The translations under genes were made by a program, and so were the position numbers. From JAHEJX01 sp041605955 (GTDB taxonomy: Bacteria; Actinomycetota; Acidimicrobiia; Spongiisociales; UBA5794), in NCBI GenBank assembly GCA_041605955.1, contig JBFIXI010000004.1, positions 48,092-112,091 of the forward strand: a stretch of DNA of 64,000 bases, in the 5' to 3' direction. This document shows, one piece after another, positions 27,822-39,904 of the stretch. The notes beneath the pieces are model-generated. The model did not search any database and had not been told where the DNA came from. It saw only the letters and a program-made list of their open reading frames with translations. Numbering within the stretch: position 1 is the first letter of the stretch; every line of letters begins with the position of its first letter.

Positions 27822-29100
27822 TTTCCTGTTCCGCAACGGCACGGTGTTGACGAGCGACGGGCCGACACAGGCGGACGTCGTCGTCTCCGGAGACCGAATT
27901 GTGGCGATCGGCCCCGCCGGGGATGCCCACGAACATGGCTCAGATGCGCGGGAGCTGAGGTGTGACGGGATGTGGATCGGCCCCGGCTTCGTCGATATCC
28001 ACACTCATCTGCGCGAGCCGGGCCAGCAATACAAAGAGGATATCGAGAGCGGATCTCAGGCCGCCGCCGCCGGCGGCTACACGGCCATGCTCGCGATGCC
28101 GAACACCGAGCCGCCGATCGACAGCGGCCATCTTGTGCGTTATGTGCTGGACCGAGGTCGGCAGGTGGGCCTGGTCGACGTTGCGGTGGCTGGATGTGTG
28201 ACTGCGGAGCGGGCCGGCAAGAGGCTTGCTCACCTCGACGATCTGTGGGCCGCCGGGGCTCGCGTCTTCACCGATGACGGGGATGTCGTGGCCGATGCCG
28301 GCCTGCTGCGTCGGGCCATGGAGTATCTGGCGCAGCTCGGCGGGGTGTTATCCCAGCACGCGATCGACCCTGGTTTGGCGAGACACGGCCACATGCACGA
28401 AGGCGCCGTCGCGTCGGCTCTGGGCATGTACGCCATACCCGCCGCCGCGGAGACCATCGTCGTGGCCAGGGATCTGGAGCTCGTGCGGATGACCGGCTGT
28501 AGCTATCACGTGCAGCACCTGTCGGCGGCGGCGACGATTCCGCTGCTGGCCGCTGCCAAGGAGGAGGGGCTGCCCGTCACAGCCGAAGTGACTCCGCATC
28601 ATTTGGCGTTCACCGACGAAGAAGTCATCACGACCGACCCGGTGTTCAAGATGATGCCGCCGCTGCGGGCGGAAGCCGATCGAGCCGGGCTGGTTGAGGG
28701 GCTGCGGTCCGGAGTCATCGACGCGGTCGCCACCGACCATGCTCCTCATGCCGACCACGAGAAGGACGTGCCCTTCGAGGACGCTCCGAATGGCGTAATC
28801 GGCCTGGAGTGGGCGGCGGCCGTGGTCAACGAGGTCGTCGGCCTCGAGCCGGTACGTTTCTTCGAGGCGATGTCGGTGCGCCCGGCGGCGATCGCTCGCC
28901 TCGATGGCCAGGGGCAATGGCTGCGTCCCGGGGGGCCGGCACACATCACTGTCTTCGATCCGGCCGGCGTCACCATTGGCGAACGGTCCCGTTCCAAGTC
29001 GCGCAATTCACCGTACCTGGGCCGCCGGTACGCCGGAGCGGTCAGGTACACGATGTACGCAGGTGAGCTCACCTTCCAAGAGAGCGGGGTTCCGGCGTGA
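27814..29100 (+). CDS. pyrC: Dihydroorotase
   Basis: Zinc amidohydrolase that cyclises carbamoyl-aspartate to dihydroorotate. The 428-residue protein shows the metal motif DIHTHLREPG, TDDGDVV for the second metal, HHLAFTDEEV and the catalytic DHAPH (in ATDHAPHADHEK). This is the longer class I/type used by Gram-positives. The ATG was preferred over a GTG three codons upstream because GGAGG ends nine bases before it. Overlaps pyrB and is coupled to carA (GTGA). Confidence 0.96.
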   Translation: MPDFLFRNGTVLTSDGPTQADVVVSGDRIVAIGPAGDAHEHGSDARELRCDGMWIGPGFVDIHTHLREPGQQYKEDIESGSQAAAAGGYTAMLAMPNTEPPIDSGHLVRYVLDRGRQVGLVDVAVAGCVTAERAGKRLAHLDDLWAAGARVFTDDGDVVADAGLLRRAMEYLAQLGGVLSQHAIDPGLARHGHMHEGAVASALGMYAIPAAAETIVVARDLELVRMTGCSYHVQHLSAAATIPLLAAAKEEGLPVTAEVTPHHLAFTDEEVITTDPVFKMMPPLRAEADRAGLVEGLRSGVIDAVATDHAPHADHEKDVPFEDAPNGVIGLEWAAAVVNEVVGLEPVRFFEAMSVRPAAIARLDGQGQWLRPGGPAHITVFDPAGVTIGERSRSKSRNSPYLGRRYAGAVRYTMYAGELTFQESGVPA

Positions 29101-30260
29101 CGGAAGCCCACTCGTCAGGTGCCCTCGTCCTCGCCGACGGCACCGTATTTCGCGGGACCGCCGTCGGCGTCGGCGGTATCGCCACCGGCGAGGTTGTCTT
29201 CAACACGGCGATGACGGGCTACCAGGAGATCGCCACCGATCCGTCCTATGCCGGCCAAGTGGTCGTGATGACCGCCCCACACATCGGCAACTACGGTACG
29301 AGCAGCTTCGATGACCAGGCGGCGGCGCCCTTCTGTACCGGATTCGTAGTGCGTTCGATGTCGCGAGCGCCCTCGAACTGGCGTAGCGAAGGCTCTTTTG
29401 CGGGTTGGCTCAAAGAGCGCGGCATCATCGCCCTGTCCGATGTCGACACTCGCAAGTTGACGCGGCACATCCGCGACCGGGGAGCGATGCCGGCGGCCAT
29501 AGGAGCCGAGGTCACCGAAGCAGAGCTGACCGCAGCGGCATCTGCCGCCCTGCCGATGGCAGGCCAGGATCTGACCCAACTGGTCACCACGGCGAGGCCC
29601 TACGTGCGGCACCCCTCTGGTCAAGCCCGTAGCAGCGTCGTCGCCTACGACTTCGGGATCAAGCGGGACATCCTCACTCAGCTGACATCGCGAGGAGCCG
29701 AGGTGCACGTCGTGCCGGCCACAACGGCGGCGGCGGAAGTGCTCGAGCTGGCGCCGACCGGAGTGTTCCTCTCCAATGGCCCTGGAGACCCAGAGCCGGT
29801 GACCGCCGCAATCAGCGCGGTACGCCAGCTGCTCGGCAAGGTGCCGATCTTCGGAATATGCCTCGGACAGCAGATTCTGGGGCTTGCTCTAGGTGCCAAG
29901 ACTCACAAGCTGCCGTTCGGTCACCACGGCGGCAACCATCCCGTGCGTAACCTGCATGACGGCACGGTCGACATCACCTCGCAGAATCACGGATTCACCG
30001 TGGATCTGTGGTCGCTCACAACGGGATCAGCGCCGTCACGGCGCGGGGTTCCCGGCCCGGAGCTACTTCCCGTAGAAGTGGAGTCGGACTACGGGGCCGT
30101 CGTGCCGACTCACCAGAATCTCAACGACGGCACGCTGGAGGGCCTCGAGTGTCGCGATGTCGCCGCGTTCTCGGTTCAATACCACCCCGAGGCGGCTCCC
30201 GGCCCCAACGATGCCGTCCGCCTGTTCGATCGATTCGCCGCCGTCATGGACGGTGGGTGA
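29097..30260 (+). CDS. carA: Carbamoyl-phosphate synthase small subunit (glutaminase)
   Basis: Hydrolyses glutamine and passes ammonia to CarB. The 387-residue protein has the CarA N-terminal domain (GEVVFNTAMTGYQEIATDPS) and a class I glutamine amidotransferase domain with nucleophile Cys255 in FGICLGQQILG and the His/Glu pair in QYHPEAAPGPND. GTG start overlaps pyrC; carB begins at the base after its stop codon. Confidence 0.97.
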   Translation: MTEAHSSGALVLADGTVFRGTAVGVGGIATGEVVFNTAMTGYQEIATDPSYAGQVVVMTAPHIGNYGTSSFDDQAAAPFCTGFVVRSMSRAPSNWRSEGSFAGWLKERGIIALSDVDTRKLTRHIRDRGAMPAAIGAEVTEAELTAAASAALPMAGQDLTQLVTTARPYVRHPSGQARSSVVAYDFGIKRDILTQLTSRGAEVHVVPATTAAAEVLELAPTGVFLSNGPGDPEPVTAAISAVRQLLGKVPIFGICLGQQILGLALGAKTHKLPFGHHGGNHPVRNLHDGTVDITSQNHGFTVDLWSLTTGSAPSRRGVPGPELLPVEVESDYGAVVPTHQNLNDGTLEGLECRDVAAFSVQYHPEAAPGPNDAVRLFDRFAAVMDGG

Positions 30261-33517
<3,257 letters not shown>

Positions 33518-33521
<4 letters not shown>

Positions 33522-34438
33522 CTGACCCTGCCGGGCTCACTGCGGTCAACCTGGGCCCGCTCAGGTTGCGCAGCCCGCTGATCGCCGCCTCGGGCACCGT
33601 GGGCTCGGTGATCGACTTCGCCGCCGTGGGGGCGCTCGAGTACTACGGAGCGGCCGTCGCCAAATCGGTGTCTGCCGTGCCGTGGGCTGGCAACGAGGCC
33701 CCTCGGATCGGCTCCGCGGGTGCCGGCATGTTGAATTCAATCGGCATTCAGAACCCAGGGGTCGAAGCCTGGGCCCAGGAGTACGGGCCGCGCCTGGCGG
33801 AGGTGCCGGTCCCGGTGTGGGGCTCAGCGGTAGGCGGCTCAGCCGAGGAGTTCGCCCAGGTTGCCAAGGGACTAGCGGCGGCGGGGGTCGCCGCCATCGA
33901 GATCAATCTGTCGTGCCCCAACCTCGAGGCCGGGACGATGTTCGCTTTGGACCCCCCGGCAGCGGCCGCCGCGGTTGCGGCCGTGCGACACAGCGTCGAC
34001 CTGCCGATCGGCGCCAAGCTCTCACCCAACTCCGAGAACATCGTGGCCGTGGCGCGCGCCGTTGTCGACGCCGGAAGCGATTGGGTGGTTCTCACCAACA
34101 CGGTGTGGGGCTTGGCGATTGACATCGCGACCAAACGCCCTGTGCTGCGCCGCGGGGTGGGCGGCTACTCGGGGCCCCCGTTGAAGCCCCTGGCCATGCG
34201 GTGCGTTTGGCAGGTGCATCGAGAGATGCCGACCGTGCCCATCGTCGGCTGCGGCGGCGTGGCCACCGCGGCAGACGTCGTCGAATACCTGCTGGCCGGG
34301 GCGGCCGCTGTCGCCGTCGGCACGGCACACTTCGCAACGCCGCGTATCGGTGCGGCCATCCATCGCGACCTGGTCAAGTACCTGCGTAGGAACCAGACCA
34401 GTGTGGCCGAGCTGTCCGGAGCCGCCCTCCCGTGGTAG
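33518..34438 (+). CDS. pyrD: Dihydroorotate dehydrogenase, class 1 catalytic subunit
   Basis: FMN enzyme oxidising dihydroorotate to orotate. The 306-residue protein has the soluble class 1 layout: SPLIAASGTVGS at the start, FMN-site NSIGIQNPG, the catalytic Cys in NLSCPN, and the C-terminal FMN-phosphate motif VGCGGVATAADVVEYLLAGA. There is no N-terminal membrane helix, so it is not class 2. The sequence resembles the 1B (NAD-linked) type, but the partner pyrK is absent from the operon. ATGA overlap with carB and a short overlap with pyrF. Confidence 0.92.
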
Positions 34439-35130
34439 CCAACCCCATATTGGTCGCCATCGACACGGTCGGCCGCACCTCTGCACTTGCACTGGCTCGA
34501 GCCACTGCGGACCATGTAGGCGGATTCAAGGTCGGGCTCGGCTTGCTGCATGCGGCCGGTCCCACCCTGATCGGCGAGTTGCGAGAGCTGGGTCGTCCTG
34601 TGTTCGCCGACGCCAAGCTGCACGACATCCCCACCCAGGTCGAGAGGGCCGCCGGCGCTTTGGGACGTGCCGGCGCCCGCTGGATCACCGTGCACGCCTC
34701 GGGCGGCGCCGCCATGGTCGCGGCCGCGGTGAGTGCCCTCAATGCCACCGCCACAGACACGGCGGGGGTGCTGGCGGTCTCCGTGCTGACCAGCCTCGAC
34801 ACGGCCGCGCTACAAGCCATCGGCATCACGGCTGCACCGGAGGAGCTGGTAGAGAAGATGGCCCGGCTGGCTGATGCCAACGGCGCTGAGGGCCTGGTGT
34901 GCTCCCCCCATGAGGTGCGGGTAGCCAAGCGGGCTTCGCCGAGACTGATCGTCGTCACTCCGGGGATCCGTCCGGCAGGATCGGCCGCCGACGATCAGCG
35001 ACGGAGCGCAACCCCCGGTCAAGCGCGGTCTGCCGGCGCAGACTGGCTCGTCATCGGCCGACCCATCACCTCCGCCGCCGACCCGGCTGCGGCGGCGGCT
35101 GAGATCGCCGCCGGGTTGATGGCTCCGTGA
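34432..35130 (+). CDS. pyrF: Orotidine 5'-phosphate decarboxylase
   Basis: Produces UMP, the last step of de novo synthesis. The 232-residue TIM-barrel protein has the catalytic charged network in DAKLHDIPTQ (Asp60, Lys62, Asp65), TVHASGG for substrate contact and VTPGIRPAG for phosphate binding. It is the short group I type, not the larger type found in mycobacteria. GTG start overlaps pyrD. It is the last pyr gene; pyrE is not here. Confidence 0.94.
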   Translation: MVANPILVAIDTVGRTSALALARATADHVGGFKVGLGLLHAAGPTLIGELRELGRPVFADAKLHDIPTQVERAAGALGRAGARWITVHASGGAAMVAAAVSALNATATDTAGVLAVSVLTSLDTAALQAIGITAAPEELVEKMARLADANGAEGLVCSPHEVRVAKRASPRLIVVTPGIRPAGSAADDQRRSATPGQARSAGADWLVIGRPITSAADPAAAAAEIAAGLMAP

Positions 35131-35156
35131 GTGCTCAATCACCTTCAGCGGCTTGA

Positions 35157-35162
35157 TAGAGT
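35157..35162 (+). promoter_or_regulatory. Candidate -10 (TAGAGT) for mihF
   Basis: TAGAGT lies 23 bases before the mihF ATG, which has its own AGGAGGAGG ribosome-binding site. The -35 region is not clear. A separate promoter would make sense because mihF is a highly expressed nucleoid protein. Confidence 0.3.
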
Positions 35163-35185
35163 TCCGGGCGACAGAGGAGGAGGCT

Positions 35186-35497
35186 ATGGCCCCACCAAAA
35201 CTCACCGAGGCCCAGAGACGGGCGGCGCTGGCCAAGGCGGCCGAGGCGCGTCGAGTCCGGGCTGAAATGAAAGAACTGCTACGCACCGGCAGTCTCACGC
35301 TCGGCGAGGTCTTCACCCGCGCCGAGGACGAGAACATCGTGGCAAACACCAAGGTCTTCGCCGTCCTGATCTCGATGCCGGGCTTCGGCAAGATCAAGGC
35401 GAAACGGCTGATGGAGGAGTTGGGGATCGCCGAGAATCGTCGGATTCGTGGTCTGGGCGATCGGCAGAGAGCAAAGCTGCTAGAGATTTTTTCTTGA
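35186..35497 (+). CDS. mihF: Mycobacterial-type integration host factor (mIHF)
   Basis: Actinobacteria-specific nucleoid-associated DNA-binding protein, 103 residues. An N-terminal basic helix (LTEAQRRAALAKAAEARRVR) leads into a helix-two-turn-helix core with SMPGFGKIKAKRLMEELGI and the conserved end RRIRGLGDRQRAKLLE, matching M. tuberculosis mIHF closely in pattern and length. A strong AGGAGGAGG precedes the ATG. Its last codons contain a run of six T, and its stop codon overlaps the start of the gmk frame, as discussed under gmk. The mihF-gmk-rpoZ-coaBC order is typical of actinobacteria. Confidence 0.95.
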   Translation: MAPPKLTEAQRRAALAKAAEARRVRAEMKELLRTGSLTLGEVFTRAEDENIVANTKVFAVLISMPGFGKIKAKRLMEELGIAENRRIRGLGDRQRAKLLEIFS

Positions 35498-36053
35498 CGA
35501 GCCCCGACGAGGCAAGCTCCTCGTCGTCTCGGGGCCGTCGGGGGTAGGGAAGACCAGCGTCGTCGACGCGCTCGCCAAGGCTGCACCGTTCCATTTCTCG
35601 GTGTCGATGACGACCCGGCGACCGCGGGACAACGAGGTTGACGGCGAGGACTACCACTTCGTCACTGCGGAGGAGTTTTCCCAGGCAATCGCCGACGGAG
35701 AGCTCCTGGAATGGGCCGAATACGGGAGCAACCTCTACGGAACGCCGCGCCGGCCCGTGGTGTCTCATCTCGCGCGCGGTGAGCACGTGCTGCTCGACAT
35801 CGAAAACGACGGCGCCCGCCAGGTGAAGAGCATGTTTCCCGACGCGGTTCTGGTTTTCTTGATGCCCCCGTCGCTGGAGGAGCTGGAGCGGCGACTGCGC
35901 CAGCGCGGCGATACCGACGACTCGGAGGTGAGGCAACGCCTGGCCGTCGCCGAGGCACAGATCGCCGATGCCCGCGCTACTTTCGACCATCTGGTCGTCA
36001 ACGACGAGATTGAGGCTGCGGTGGCGGAAGTCACCGGTATACTGGCGGCCTAA
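35493..36053 (+). CDS. gmk: Guanylate kinase without a visible canonical start codon
   Basis: Phosphorylates GMP to GDP. The body is a clear guanylate kinase: P-loop SGPSGVGKTS, the GMP-binding SMTTRRPRDNEVDGEDYHFV, GELLEWAEYGSNLYGTP and LLDIENDGARQVK. The frame containing the P-loop is open back to a TAG at 35481 but has no ATG, GTG or TTG on the way; the first one in frame (GTG at 35601) lies after the P-loop and would give a dead enzyme. The residues just before the P-loop (EPRRGKLLVV) look like a normal Gmk N-terminus. I place the 5' limit at the CTT that overlaps the mihF stop, giving about 186 residues, the normal size. A one-base sequencing error, a rare start codon, or slippage on the adjacent T6 run could each explain it. 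Confidence 0.8.
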   Translation, partial: LDEPRRGKLLVVSGPSGVGKTSVVDALAKAAPFHFSVSMTTRRPRDNEVDGEDYHFVTAEEFSQAIADGELLEWAEYGSNLYGTPRRPVVSHLARGEHVLLDIENDGARQVKSMFPDAVLVFLMPPSLEELERRLRQRGDTDDSEVRQRLAVAEAQIADARATFDHLVVNDEIEAAVAEVTGILAA

Positions 36054-36085
36054 TCCACTCTCCCAGCAGGAGATTTCGTTCTGAA

Positions 36086-36319
36086 ATGATCGAGCCACCC
36101 ATCGGACGCGTTCTCGAAAAGGTCGACAGCCGCTTTGGCCTAGTAGTGCTGTCTGCCCGCAGGGCGCGCCAAATCAACGCCTATTTCAATCAGCTTGGTG
36201 AGGGGCTTGGCAGCTACGTGCCTCCCCAAGTTCATTCCTTGTCGCGCAAGCCCTTGTCGATTGCCCTCGAAGAGATAGACAACGACAAGGTTGTCATCGA
36301 TCGCGATACCGAGGACTAG
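36086..36319 (+). CDS. rpoZ: RNA polymerase omega subunit
   Basis: Small subunit that helps assemble beta-prime. The 77-residue protein has the omega core: PPIGRVLEKVDSRFGLVVLSARRARQINAYF, where the VDSRFGLVVLSARRARQI part is the conserved helix pair, and a C-terminal EEIDNDKVVI. AGGAG lies 13 bases upstream. Sits between gmk and coaBC as in most actinobacteria; coaBC starts three bases after its stop. Confidence 0.94.
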   Translation: MIEPPIGRVLEKVDSRFGLVVLSARRARQINAYFNQLGEGLGSYVPPQVHSLSRKPLSIALEEIDNDKVVIDRDTED

Positions 36320-36322
36320 CCG

Positions 36323-37516
36323 ATGCTCGCCGGCCGCCATGTGGTCTTGGCGGTCTCCGGCGGCGTAGCCGCATACAAGGCCGCGTATCTAGCGCGTCGC
36401 CTGCTCGACGCCGGTGCCGAGGTGCGGGCGGTGATGACGGCTTCGAGCCAGATGTTCCTCGGTGCTCAATCGCTGGGGGCCATCACCGGGACGTCGCCCG
36501 TCACGGACTTGTTTGGCCAGGCGGACGTGAGCCCGCACACGACGCTGGCCCGGTGGGCGGACGTGATTGTCGTCGCTCCCGCCACAGCCGCCACCATCGC
36601 TCGCATGGCGCATGGCCTGTCCGAGGACATCGTGTCGGCGACGGTGCTGGCGGCCCAGTGTCCCGTGGTATTGGCTCCGGCGATGCACACCGAGATGTGG
36701 GAGCACCCGGCCGTGCAGCGCAACATCGCGATGCTGCGAAGTGACGGCTGTGTCATCGTGGGACCCGAGTTGGGGGCTCTGGCCGGGGGCGACCACGGTC
36801 TGGGCAGAATGGTCGAGCCCGAAGACCTGGTTGCCGCCGTGGTGGCAGTCTTCGGCGAGCGAGCCATGGAGGGTTGGCGAGTATTGGTCTCCGCCGGGGG
36901 TACCCGCGAAGCCATCGATCCGGTCAGATACATCGGGAACCGCTCCTCCGGCAAGATGGGCAACGCGATCGCGGTAGCCGCGGTCAATGCCGGCGCCCAT
37001 GTCACCCTGGTCACGACCGTCGCCGCCCCGCGCCATCCCAGCATCGACGTGATCGAGGTGGAGTCTGCTCAAGAGATGGCCGACGCGGTGTGGAAAGCTG
37101 CAGCCGAGGTGGACGCGGCGGTGCTGGCGGCCGCGGTCGCCGACTTCCGGCCGGTGGCGAGCGCGCCGAACAAGCTACGGCGAGCTGAAGGGCCCCCGGC
37201 GATCGATCTCGAGCCCACCGCGGACATCCTTGCCGGCGTGGCCGCCATGGAGTCTCGTCCCTTTCTCGTAGGCTTCGCCGCCGAAGTAGGCGGATTGGAC
37301 TCGGCCATCGACAAGGCGAAGCAGAAGGGGGTCGATCTGCTGGTCGCCAACGATGTGGCCCGACCCGGATCCGGATTCGGCACGGACACCAACGAGGTGA
37401 CCATCATCACGCCCGACGGAGAGACCGATCCGTGGGAGCCGCTCACCAAGATCGAAGTGGGGGAGCGGCTGATTGCCGAGATCGCCCGCCGCCACGAACC
37501 AGCAGGTCGAAGCTGA
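36323..37516 (+). CDS. coaBC: Bifunctional phosphopantothenoylcysteine decarboxylase / phosphopantothenate--cysteine ligase
   Basis: Two steps of coenzyme A synthesis. The 397-residue fusion has the flavin-dependent CoaC domain first (SGGVAAYKAAYLARRL, the FMN-site Thr/Pro segment VAPATAATIARMAHG, and PAMHTEMW, the actinobacterial form of the PAMN motif) and the CoaB ligase domain from about residue 185 (SAGGTREAIDPVRYIGNRSSG, AAAVADFRP, KLRR, LVANDVARPGSGFGTDTNEV). All hallmark residues are intact. The priA frame overlaps its stop codon. Confidence 0.95.
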   Translation: MLAGRHVVLAVSGGVAAYKAAYLARRLLDAGAEVRAVMTASSQMFLGAQSLGAITGTSPVTDLFGQADVSPHTTLARWADVIVVAPATAATIARMAHGLSEDIVSATVLAAQCPVVLAPAMHTEMWEHPAVQRNIAMLRSDGCVIVGPELGALAGGDHGLGRMVEPEDLVAAVVAVFGERAMEGWRVLVSAGGTREAIDPVRYIGNRSSGKMGNAIAVAAVNAGAHVTLVTTVAAPRHPSIDVIEVESAQEMADAVWKAAAEVDAAVLAAAVADFRPVASAPNKLRRAEGPPAIDLEPTADILAGVAAMESRPFLVGFAAEVGGLDSAIDKAKQKGVDLLVANDVARPGSGFGTDTNEVTIITPDGETDPWEPLTKIEVGERLIAEIARRHEPAGRS

Positions 37517-39291
37517 GCCGAGTCGCCCAGGTCGTTCCCGATCTCCCCACCTTTGCCGTCGATGACGGATTCAGCTACGCCGTTCCGGTCGGCATGGAGG
37601 TGACGATCGGCTCCATCGTTCGCGTGCCGCTGGGCGGTCGCCGGGTACGCGGCTGGGTCACCGGGCTCCGCCACGGCGATCGAGCCGGCCTCAAGGAGAT
37701 CGTTGGCGTCAGTGGTGCCCACCCGATATTCACCGAGCAGCTGCTGCAGACGTTGCGCTGGGCGGCCATCCATTACGTGTCGCCGCTGGCGGCTCTGATT
37801 CCCAAGGCCGGCCCGCCCAACCTCCCGGTGCGCCGGCAGATCCAGCTGGAGCCGCCGCCGACCAATGGGGAAGTGCCGCCGGTAGCTGGCGACATAGTGG
37901 CTCGCATCGAGCAAGGTACCCGGCCCCCGTCGACATTTCTCGCCGGAGTGGGGCCCTGGGAAGCCATTGTGGAGTCGCTGGCAGGCGCGGCAGCGAGAAC
38001 CTCGAGGAGCGCCATCATCGTCGTCCCGACAGCGACTGAATGCGGGGCGCTCGCCGCAGCGCTGCGGACATCTCTGGGCAATCGAGTTGTGGCGGCAACC
38101 TCTGCGGCTCCTGCGGCGGAACAGACGGCCGCATGGAGCCAAGCCCGGGACAGCGCAGGCACCGTTGTCGTCGGCACCCCCGAGGTCGCCCTGTGGCCAG
38201 CCGCTGCCCTCGCCGTGGCCGTGATCGTCGAGGAGGGGCGACGGGCGATGAAGGCGCGCCAGACGCCTACGGTTCACGTGAGAGAGCTCTTACGGAAGCG
38301 TGCCAGTGTGGAACGAATCGGCCTGCTCTCGGTTGGCCACGTGCCCACGCTGGAGACCGTCAAGGCCGGTGTCGCCCGATCCACCTCTCCCGGCCGCACC
38401 TGGCCACTGGTCGAGGTGATCGACCGCAACCTGGAGCCACCCACTTCGAACCCTATCGCCGACGCCACCCAAATCGCGATAGCCACGGCAGCCAAACGGA
38501 AGGAACCGGTATTCGTATTCGTCTCCCGCCGTGGCTATTCGCCGGCGGCGCGCTGCGTCAAATGCGGCGAGCTGCGGCGCTGTCCGCAGTGCGGCTCGAA
38601 TCCTGGCCCGGCGGCCGAGTGCGAACGATGCGGCCGGACCAACGGTCCGTGCACCAACTGCGGGGCGGGCCGCTTCGCCCCGGTGGGAGCCGCCGCCGGC
38701 CGGGTCGTGGACGAGCTGCGACGCGCCGTCCATAGCGACGCAGCTCTCGCCGGCCAGGAGACGCTCGTCCAGGTGGGGACGGAGCGAGACATCCCGCCCG
38801 CGTCCACGACGGGGCTGGCGGTGATTATCGACGCCGATTCCATGTTGTTGCGTCCCCACTATCGGGCCGAGGAGGACACTTTGCGGGTGCTCGCTCGTGT
38901 GGCCGCCACGGTGCGGCGCGGCCGCGGCCGTCGCTGCATCGTGCAGACCCGGATGCCCACACATCGCGTAGTGCAGGCCATGCGGGCGGGCCACAGCGAC
39001 GAAGTCATCGACGCGTGGCTCGCCGAGCGCGAGAGTGAGCAACTGCCTCCCTTCGGCGAGCTGCTGGCGATCGAGCTGGCTGGAGAGAGCGCAGACGCCG
39101 ACGCCGAGTTGCGGCATCTCGTTGGCGAGCGGGTGGCGGTGTACGGCCCCGGCGCTGCCGGTGATCGCCGGCGCTGGCTGTTGCAGGCGCCCGACTTGCG
39201 CCACGCCAAGGTGCAACTGCGAGAACTGGTCCAGGCGTGGCGCGACCGAGGCATCACAGTGCGCGTCGATGCCGATCCGATGGACGTGTGA
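37513..39291 (+). CDS. priA: PriA-like primosomal protein, helicase motifs degenerate
   Basis: Actinobacterial PriA homologue of about 592 residues. The N-terminal DNA-binding domain (VAQVVPDLPTFAVDDGFSYA, GSIVRVPLGGRRVRGWV) and the zinc cluster (CVKCGELRRCPQCG, CERCGRTNGPCTNCG) are clear. The helicase motifs are not: the Walker A position reads AGVGPWEA and the DEEH position VEEGRRA, so ATP-driven unwinding is unlikely, as known for actinobacterial PriA. The conserved N-terminus begins at a CTG in a CTGA overlap with the coaBC stop, with no ATG/GTG/TTG nearby; the nearest upstream alternative is a GTG 81 bases into coaBC. Role probably in replication restart protein assembly. Confidence 0.85.
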   Translation: MSRVAQVVPDLPTFAVDDGFSYAVPVGMEVTIGSIVRVPLGGRRVRGWVTGLRHGDRAGLKEIVGVSGAHPIFTEQLLQTLRWAAIHYVSPLAALIPKAGPPNLPVRRQIQLEPPPTNGEVPPVAGDIVARIEQGTRPPSTFLAGVGPWEAIVESLAGAAARTSRSAIIVVPTATECGALAAALRTSLGNRVVAATSAAPAAEQTAAWSQARDSAGTVVVGTPEVALWPAAALAVAVIVEEGRRAMKARQTPTVHVRELLRKRASVERIGLLSVGHVPTLETVKAGVARSTSPGRTWPLVEVIDRNLEPPTSNPIADATQIAIATAAKRKEPVFVFVSRRGYSPAARCVKCGELRRCPQCGSNPGPAAECERCGRTNGPCTNCGAGRFAPVGAAAGRVVDELRRAVHSDAALAGQETLVQVGTERDIPPASTTGLAVIIDADSMLLRPHYRAEEDTLRVLARVAATVRRGRGRRCIVQTRMPTHRVVQAMRAGHSDEVIDAWLAERESEQLPPFGELLAIELAGESADADAELRHLVGERVAVYGPGAAGDRRRWLLQAPDLRHAKVQLRELVQAWRDRGITVRVDADPMDV

Positions 39292-39362
39292 AGCGCCCGC
39301 CCGCGTCAGTGTGAGCCAACTACGGCACTTGCGCTGGGCGCGGATCGCTCGTGACGGGTGAG

Positions 39363-39368
39363 TATCCT
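39363..39368 (+). promoter_or_regulatory. Candidate -10 (TATCCT) for def-fmt
   Basis: TATCCT lies 32 bases before the def ATG in the 109-base gap after priA. No clear -35 is visible. Nothing else is recognisable in this gap. Confidence 0.3.
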
Positions 39369-39400
39369 CGGGCAGCACCAACCCAGGACCAGTCGAGATC

Positions 39401-39904
39401 ATGGCGATCTTCCCGATACGAACCTTCGGCGATCCGGTGCTGCGCGCCGTTGCGGAGCCGGTCGATGAGGTGACCAGCGCGCTGGAACGGCTCGTCGATG
39501 ACATGCTCGAAACCATGTACGAGGCCCCCGGCGTCGGGCTGGCCGCCCCGCAGATCGGGGTGTCGAAGGCCATCTTCGTGGCCGATATCGGGGACGGGCC
39601 TTTCACGATGATCAATCCGGAGATCGTCGAGACCCGCGGGGAGTGGACATGGGACGAGGGGTGTCTATCGGTCCCCGAGCGATTCTGGCCGATCGTCCGC
39701 CCGGCTTATGCCCGAGTCCGCGGCCTGGATGTGAATGGGTCCGAGATCGAGCACAGCGGGGACGAGCTCTTGGGTCGGGTTCTGCAGCACGAGATCGATC
39801 ATCTGAACGGCATTCTGCTCATCGAACACCTGCCGCGCCGCGTCAAGAAGCAAGCCTTGCGAGAGCTGCGTGAAGAGGCCCTCGGCATGCCATCGACGAC
39901 ATGA
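39401..39904 (+). CDS. def: Peptide deformylase
   Basis: Removes the formyl group from nascent proteins. The 167-residue metalloenzyme has all three motifs: GVGLAAPQ (44-51), EGCLS with metal-ligand Cys88, and HEIDH (130-134) with two His ligands and the catalytic Glu131. It overlaps fmt as ATGA, pairing the enzymes that remove and add the formyl group. Confidence 0.96.
   Translation: MAIFPIRTFGDPVLRAVAEPVDEVTSALERLVDDMLETMYEAPGVGLAAPQIGVSKAIFVADIGDGPFTMINPEIVETRGEWTWDEGCLSVPERFWPIVRPAYARVRGLDVNGSEIEHSGDELLGRVLQHEIDHLNGILLIEHLPRRVKKQALRELREEALGMPSTT

Noticed and set aside
35601..36053. gmk starting at the GTG at 35601
   Set aside because: This start would remove the P-loop encoded at about 35529-35560, which is conserved and in the same frame.
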